NCBI RefSeq assembly: GCF_022376445.1
Contig: NW_025955350.1
Span: forward strand, 1 to 36,501
Length of the DNA stretch: 36,501 nt
DNA from: Fomitopsis serialis
Taxonomy: Eukaryota > Basidiomycota > Agaricomycetes > Polyporales > Fomitopsidaceae
Direction of reading: 5' to 3'
Position numbers and translations under genes: made by a program. The notes below the pieces were generated by a model that saw only the letters and a program-made list of their open reading frames with translations, was not told where the DNA came from and ran no database searches. Positions 29,528-36,501 of this stretch are shown piece by piece (the first letter of the stretch is position 1; each line of letters opens with the position of its first letter).

Positions 29528-32500
29528 ATGGGCAACGTACAGTCCCTCACGCGCACAACCGGCGCGCTGGACTCATTTGTGGCCGAGCTTGGAGGCGACA
29601 TGGTGTATGAGCGGAGGTAGTGCCCTTTGCATGAATGTGTGAACATTGTGAGTGAATGGTCTGTCGCAGTATGGGCTCTGCCCGCTTCCTCAAGACAGTA
29701 AAGTGCCGACACAGGAACGGCTACCTGGTAGTCAAGATCTTCGTGAAACCGGATCCTGGACTTAGTCTGCGGAAGTACCACCGGCGACTGAAGGGTGCGT
29801 CACACGAGCTCGCGCTGGAGTTTGACTGATGCATTGCAGTTGAGCGCGAAGCATTGGCCGACCTTGTTAATGTCTACAACTACCAGGCGTTTGTGGAGAC
29901 AGACAAGGCTGGATACATCATCCGGCAATGGATCGCGAGCAGCCTCTACGATCGCATTAGGTGCGCAGAGTTGCGGGTGGGCGAAGTGTATGCACTGACA
30001 TTGTTGTAGCACGCGCCCGTTCCTCAGCCTGGTCGACAAGAAATGGATCGCGTTTCAGCTACTCCACGCCCTCCGAGATGCGCGCAACCGGAAGATCCCC
30101 CATGGCGACATCAAGTCTGAGAATATACTCGTGACCTCTTGGAACTGGGTGTATCTCACCGACTTCGCGTCATACAAGCCGACTTACTTACCCTTGGACG
30201 ACCCGTCTGATTTCTCGTTCTTCTTCGACACCAGTGGCCGGAGAACATGCTATGTCGCCCCCGAACGATTCTACACTGCGACAGAGAACCCAGAGATTAG
30301 CGCAAAGAAGAGCAGGCTGGCGATGGAGGACGGCGAGGGCAGGAGGGACGGCAGAGTCACGGAGGCGATGGATTGCTTCAGCGCCGGATGCGTCATCGCG
30401 GAACTCTTCCTTGAAGGCTCGCCGCTCTTCACGCTCAGCCAGCTGTTCAAGTATCGCGAGGGAGAATTGAGCGTGGAGTCCCAGTTAAGCACGATAGATG
30501 AGCCGGTGAAGGTGCGAGCCTACGCTCAGTAACCGCGGGATGTCCGCACTCACACACGACCGTAGAACCTCATCAAACAGATGATAGCTGTCGACCCCGC
30601 CGTCAGGCCGTCATTCGACACGCTCCTCCACACGTCCCGCGGGACTGTGTTCCCCGAGTCCTTCTACTCTTTCTTCCACAATTACGTCTCCTCCATCAAC
30701 GAGCTCTCCGGCCCGTCTCCGTTCGTGGCGAACGCGGCCCCTACGGTGCCGCCTACCCCAGCAAGCGCCACCGTCAAGAGTCCCCAGGCCGTCACGTCGC
30801 AGGCGATCCCCGGCGCCTCGGCTGGAGACGTATCGAACGAGCCCCTCCCCAGCGACTCGGACCGCCGCATGGAGAAAATATGGAGCGACTTCGAGAGCGT
30901 CGAGCCGTTCTTGGCCGTAGACGCAGCGGAGGAGACTGTCATGGATGTCAAGGTTGACTACATGCCGTCAATGAGTTCGTCCAAGCCGTTCCAGGTAAGT
31001 TCACAGGAGTTGCATTGGCAGCAGCCATGTGAATTGTACGTGTAGGACATACTACCAGTGGAGTTGTACATTCCCAATCGGGAGAGCAAGACCGGCAATC
31101 CGTTGTCTGCGGCTAGACGTACCGCCGCTGCAGAAGGTAAGCGTGATTCTTCTTGGTCAAGCCGCCTCTCATGATACCGTGAATAGATGGTCCAGCCCTC
31201 ATTGTCCTCGCGCTCGTCTCGGGAAACATCCGCAACTGCACTCTCCCTAGTTCGAAGCTACGAGGCTTGGACATTCTTCTGGCCCTCTCACCGTACCTCA
31301 CCGACGAGGCGAAGCTAGACAGGATGGTCCCCTACGTGGTTGACCTACTGCACGATGATGCGGCCATCGTTCGCGCAGCCGCGATGCGTACGCTCATGCA
31401 AATCGTACGTTTCATCCTACTCTGCACTTACCGCTAGCTGACGCGAAACAGCTCATGCTCGTCACCGTCATCACGCCCTCCAACGCGGCGATCTTCCCCG
31501 AGTACATCATCCCAGCCGTCGCTCACCTAGTCCGTGATCCGGAGGTGTCCGTGCGGTGCATGTACGCACAATGCATCGTGTCTCTCGCCGATACGGCCGT
31601 TCGGTACCTCGAGATGGGACAGGCGTTGAAGGCGCATGGCTCATATAAGCTCTCGCCTGACACGCAAGAATACGACGAGGCGCATTTCGAGGTTCGCAAT
31701 GATCTTCCATCGGCAAGTTCAAACAATGATTGATGGTGTGGACGGAGTAGGTGTCGTATGACGCAAGCATGCAAGAGCTCCAGAACAGCATCCAGGAGCA
31801 TCTCTCTGCGCTCCTCGTTGACCCTTCTAGCATCGTGAAGCGTGCGGTGCTGCACAACATATCCTCTCTTTGCATATTCCTCGGGCGACAGAAGACCAAC
31901 GACGTGCTACTCAGCCATATGATCACGTACTTGAATGATCGTGATTGGTTACTGAGATACGCGTTCTTCGATTGCATCGTTGACGTGGCCGCGTGCGGAG
32001 AAGGAAGAAGCCTAGAGGAGTATATCCTGCCATTGATGATCCAGTCGCTGTCAGGTAAGCACCGTAGTCTTGGCTTCACGCGCAAAACGGGACTCACGTA
32101 TCGAACAGATGTAGAGGGTGCTGTTGTCGCGAAGGTTCTTGCGGCATCGACCAGTCTATGTGAACTGGGCCTCTTCCAGAAGATGCGCATCTGGGAGCTC
32201 ATGAGCGCCACCCTCGGTTTTCTGTATCATCCCAACAGTTGGATTCGACAAGGTCCGTCGACTTGGTCTGTTAAAGCTGACACTGCAACGATTTACAAAT
32301 ATGTTAAAAGGAGCGGCCGCTTTCATCGCTTCTGCCGCGAAACACCTGCCCCCAGCGACGTATGGTGTATCCTGTACCCATCGCTAAAACATCTTCTGCG
32401 CTCGGACATACGAGACGTCGACGAACGCAGCTTACTTCTCGCTATGAAGCCACCAGTATGTTCTCTGGCGTAATGCACGTCCTGAAACTGATTTGACACA

Positions 32501-35318
32501 GCTGTCCCGCCAAGTATTCGACGCAGGGGTACAATGGGCCATGAAACCGGAGAAGTCATTGTTTTGGCGGACTCATCGCGGGTCGAAGTCCGAATCTCCT
32601 AGGGACAGCCTCGCTACTGTGCGGGGTTCGGGCACTGTCGGAACCCGAGGCAAGACTGAAGAGTGTGTATTCCTCATTACGCGCATTGCCGGGTTCTGAT
32701 GTCTTCCTCACATTTGAAAGGGATGAGGCGCAGATCTCTAAGTTGCAGCATATGGGTATGCCGCCTGGCGAAGAAACAAAGTTGCTATCCATGCGTGACT
32801 ATGTACTCAAACTTGCGCGCAACATAGCGAGGTACGTTCTACAGGCCACCGTTTGCGTCGGATGAATCTGATCGCCACTAGCTATGCTTCACGCGTAAGC
32901 GACGAGGGCGATGCCGAGCAACTCAAGACGATCGTCGGTATTGAACTGCAGAAATTGGGAGTTGTTCCCCAGACCGTATTCCTAAGGGGACCGCGCTCAA
33001 TTTCGAAACACGGCTCGTACTCGGAACTACATGCGAGGTCGCCCGTCCTTGGGACACCGCGGTCTGGTCGGACTTTCAGCATGGACTATACGGCCACAGC
33101 AGCAGGAGCACCCTTCGAAGACCTAAGGCGACGACTCGCTATCATCAATGGATCAGCTACCTCTGTCAACGCGACAAGCCCTCGTGAGGCACGTAGTCCG
33201 ACCATGCCTTCGCTTGACCATGCTATCCTGCCTTCCTCCGCGTCCGGTGACGTGCCACGTTCTCCCGCACGACCAGGCAGTCCGACTGAATCCATCATTT
33301 CCATCACCAACCCCTCTGCATCACGGCCCATGCGCATCGGTAGCATTGACGGTCAAAAGGCAGCGCCTGCGATAGGATCGTCTCGAGCCAATGCCACTGG
33401 TTTACTGGACGCGCATGCGTATGCCCGGTCGGATGCATCGCCGGAGCGATCTGGAAGGACATCGCCTCTATCATCAGCCCTGACGATACGGCCTCAGGAT
33501 AAGCTCCGACCTCCATCGCTGACACCAATATCGACTTATGGTGAGTCACCTCGGCAATCTCTTGTCCGTATGCTGATTGGAATTATCTGTAGATGGCCAG
33601 GAGTACGGTCTGAGTAACCTGCTCGAGCATATCTATATGGACAACACGCGAGAGCTTCAGAATGACTTCGGGCCTCATGTCCATGAAGGCGCAGTGAGGC
33701 GCCGTAACGCAGCGAGGCACAGCTTCATGTCTAGAGAGGGGGCTCCTCGTCGACCGGAAACGACGCTCGTCGCGCATTTGAGCTCTCACAACGATGCCGT
33801 CACCGGCATAGCCGTCTCTCCGGACCATATGTTCTTTGTCTCTGCGTCGGACGACAAGACACTGAAAATATGGGATACTGCGCGCTTGGAGAGGAATGTC
33901 ACCAGCAAACCCCGGCAGACATACGCACAGCACCACGCAAAAGTGAAGTGCATATGTATTCTCGAGGGGCTTCACTGCTTTGCGAGCGCTGCCGATGATG
34001 GGAGTTTACATATTGTACGAGTCCACGTCACGCAGAGTGGCAGTTTGCCGAAGTACCACAAACTGCAGCTCATCCGCGAGCATAGGCTCGACCAACCCGG
34101 AGAGTATATCACTTGCATGGCGCACTTCATGACAGGTGTGTGGTATCGATCCAGTCCTTAGATCTTAGCAGCTGTCTTATGTTTCATTCACAGACACGTC
34201 TTCGAGCTTGATTTATGCGACAACGCATTGTACGATCTCTATACTTGATCTCCGCACCATGAGACAGCTGCAGAAGATGGAGAATCCGCGACATCACGGC
34301 CCGATCACTTGCCTGTGTCTGGATCGCAGGCATGCTTGGGTAGTCTGCGGCACGTCCACTGGAGTTCTCTCGCTTTGGGACATCAGGTTTGGCATCCTCA
34401 TCAAGAGTTGGAAAGTGGGCGCTGCACTGAAGGGCAGGCAAGCGAAAGTGTACCAATGTGTCATTCACCCGGTGAAAGGCAAGGGAAAATGGGTCATGGT
34501 GACATTAGAGGCGCGAGATTCTTCAGGGTCTCATGTCATCCTGGAGGTCTGGGACATCGAGAAGTCTGCGCTAGTGGAAGTGTTCGTCACCAGGACAGTC
34601 ACAAATGTGGCAGATGAACTGCGAGAACCTTATGACGCCGTTGGAGAAGACGCTGAAGCAAGCCCAGCAGCAGCGATAGCTGCCCTGGTGCGTACTCGCC
34701 AGGAGAATGGAGGCATACTGGAGTCTTTCGCACACCGAGGGTCCCAGAGGGCACCGGGTCTGTCCGACTCTCCAGACGCCGTGTCTCCGGATATTTGCAC
34801 AGTTGTAGTGGGAACTGAATTTGGCGGGCATGCCGCAGTTCGTTCAACAATGGCGGACCAGGATGGCCGTGCAAGCCGCTCGGGTGGGAGAGGGTATATG
34901 TTGAGTGGCTCAGAGGACCGCAGAATACGCTACTGGGATCTCGCCCGAGTAGAACGTTCTGCGGTGCTTACTGATATGGATGCGGACAACGATAGACCAA
35001 GCTACAGGTGAGTCGTCAGGCATCTCATCATTGACTCATCTAACGTGGGTTTGTTCCAGTGTACTGCCTTCGGCCTCCAGCTCTGCGCCTTCCCGCGTAG
35101 TTGAGACGTGGACATCTCCGTCGACAAGTCATAGCATCAATCGTCCTCCGCAGCGACTCTCGTTGATCAGCCACAATCAACACAGTCTTCTCCGAGGGCA
35201 TCAGGATACTGTCACGGCTCTTGCTTGCATTGACTCTCCTTTCCGTGGAGGTATTGTGAGCGGGGATCGTTCAGGAGCAATGAAAGTTTGGAGAGTGGAA
35301 GGGTTAGATCTATCATGA
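29528..35318 (+). CDS. VPS15: VPS15 / PI3-kinase regulatory subunit 4 (kinase-HEAT-WD40), about 1650 aa
   Basis: About 17 exons. The start MGNVQSLT carries the N-myristoylation Gly2 expected of VPS15. The protein-kinase-like domain has VVKIFVKPD (Lys), HGDIKSENIL (catalytic Asp), and DFASYKP in place of DFG, as is normal for this pseudokinase-like family; a Gly-rich loop is not evident. The HEAT repeat region covers roughly 440-760 (LVRDPEVSVRCMYAQCIVSL, DPSSIVKRAVLHNISSL, LNDRDWLLRYAFFDCI). A long Ser/Pro-rich linker follows, then WD40 repeats (HNDAVTGIAVSPDHMFFVSA, DDKTLKIWD, SEDRRIRYWD, GHQDTVTALACIDS) to the stop. By family it anchors and activates Vps34 in the complexes for autophagy and vacuolar sorting. 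It is longer than yeast or human VPS15 mainly through the linker. The intron at about 32661-32718 is needed to join the TEE and DEAQ segments. Confidence 0.95.
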
Positions 35319-35639
35319 CCTAATAGTATCTTGTTGTAGCCTTAGTCTTTTTGCGTCGCTTGGATTATCGGATTCTTTTCGCTGCATTGCACCCCACGCC
35401 AGAGGAATGAATTGTGTGCATAATCAATCGCTCAACCAGATTGCGTCCCTCGTCAATATCTCAATGGCGACCCGAGCAAAGCATATCGACAATTATCATA
35501 TGAACTCAATGTGAATTTCACTCGTTCAGAGGCATGTCAATACAACCCTGGCATACATACAACACACGACAATACATACAGTACAACGACCAACTGTCTA
35601 CGGTACACCTTACCGTGGTTTTACACTTTCTGCACTTGA
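35319..35639. other. Spacer between convergent VPS15 and Argonaute genes
   Basis: 321 bp holding both 3' ends; AT-richer than the coding flanks. I see no gene or repeat. Confidence 0.6.
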
Positions 35640-36501
35640 TCAAATATAGAACATCGTGTCCTTCAACTTACCCTTCACGCCGCCATGCCACATCTTCTCG
35701 GCTTCGCGATACACCTCGTCATCCCCCGAAGTACTTGTCGCCGTCGTCCCGCTGTCAGAGTGGCCTTGGAGCAGTGCGTGCAGGTAGCAGCGGCCACGCT
35801 CGCAGGCCAAGTCGGCGTAGTAGGCAGGCGAGACGAGGCTGACCGCCTTCGTGGCACGCGCGAACATGTAGCTGACATCGTTGGTCAGGCGTTGCAGCGC
35901 ATCGGCCGAGAAGCCAATCTCATCGTGCACGACGTAGTAATGCGTCGGACGCGTCGTGCCTTGCAGTCCTGCAGCAGAAGCGATCAGCACCGTTCACACC
36001 GTCAGAGGGGAGGGGATCGTACCTCCGTGCGCCTGCAGGAAGAAGTCAAAGTCGTACACGGCGGTGACACCACGGTCGACGACCGTGCCCGCCTTCGGGT
36101 TGCCCAGCTGATCGGCGTGCTGCGCCTCGGTGGGGTAGAACCGAGTGTGATGACGCTTGCCGCAGATGACGATGGTGAGCTTGGGCGAGTATGCCTTCTG
36201 CGGCGTGCTGAACTTCTGGAACGATTTCTTGATCTCCGGCATCTCCTCAGCAACGACGATGGCGAATTGACCCTGCAATCAGGAATCAGCGTCTGGTCAG
36301 CATGAGAGCGCCTCTACGAACCTCCGAGACTCCGTCGCGATACACGAGGATGCGCTCGGGCAGAATCCTGTTCTTGGCCTTGAACGCATTCAGACGTTCC
36401 TCCATCATAGCGGCAAGGTCGGTGATCATCTGCAACAAAGTTAACAGAAAAGGGGAGGCCTCGGCGATGCAGACCCACCTCCTTCTTGGATTCTTGTATC
36501 C
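35640..36501 (-). CDS. Argonaute, C-terminal part of the PIWI domain (partial)
   Basis: Four exons are visible: beyond 36501 to 36479, 36429-36322, 36272-36023 and 35968-35640. The rest lies outside the window. The sequence shows late PIWI motifs: ILPERILVYRDGVSEGQF (with the catalytic Asp of YRDG), LTIVICGKRHHTRFYP, GTVVDRGVTAVYDFDFFLQ, QGTTRPTHYYVVHDE (with the catalytic His), MFARATKAVSLVSPAYYADL, and the C-terminus ending TMFYI. The last two members of the DEDH slicer set are thus present; the first Asp and the Glu cannot be seen. By family it is the guide-RNA-binding nuclease of RNA silencing. An extra Ser/Thr/Gly-rich stretch (DSGTTATSTSGDD) sits before the C-terminal tail. Confidence 0.95.

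Overview
The window is nuclear DNA of a filamentous basidiomycete, most likely a mushroom-forming agaricomycete. Nearly every gene is cut by many introns of about 50-70 nt. The gene set is that of a fungal nucleus: VPS15, threonyl-tRNA synthetase, CstF-64/Rna15 and Argonaute, and most predicted proteins are of basidiomycete type. I predicted exons by hand from splice consensus, reading-frame continuity and family motifs; stated exon sums preserve frame unless noted.

Left part (1-12.1 kb): the 3' end of an F-box/LRR-like gene (+); a flavin-reductase-like FMN split-barrel protein (-); an epoxide hydrolase (-) divergent from a 2-dehydropantoate 2-reductase (+); a helical protein of unknown function (A, +); a small heat-shock protein (+); and a second helical protein (B, -). 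A and B look like distant paralogues: they share collinear motifs and an intron at the same aligned residue in the same phase. They flank the small HSP gene.

Middle (12.55-22.68 kb): a minus-strand non-LTR (LINE) retrotransposon of about 10.1 kb. It is bounded by a perfect 14-bp target-site duplication and ends in 33 uninterrupted A. From its 5' end it carries a 226-codon ORF of unknown function (ORF0), a gag-like ORF1 (acidic, proline-rich, CCHC knuckle, RG-rich tail) with one apparent frameshift, and an intact 1652-aa ORF2 (AP-endonuclease, reverse transcriptase, RNase H-like, CCHC). The RNase H-like region seems to have lost most of its catalytic carboxylates although the rest of ORF2 is intact. 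The element sits about 250 bp upstream of the TATA box of gene B, in the same orientation.

Right part (22.7-36.5 kb): threonyl-tRNA synthetase (+) converges on CstF-64/Rna15 (-), which diverges from VPS15 (+). VPS15 converges on the C-terminal half of a PIWI domain from an Argonaute gene (-) cut by the window edge. The CstF-64 gene has one apparent single-base frameshift in a C6G3 run. Three GC-AG introns occur in the window, two of them in threonyl-tRNA synthetase. I saw no tRNA, rRNA or CRISPR array.
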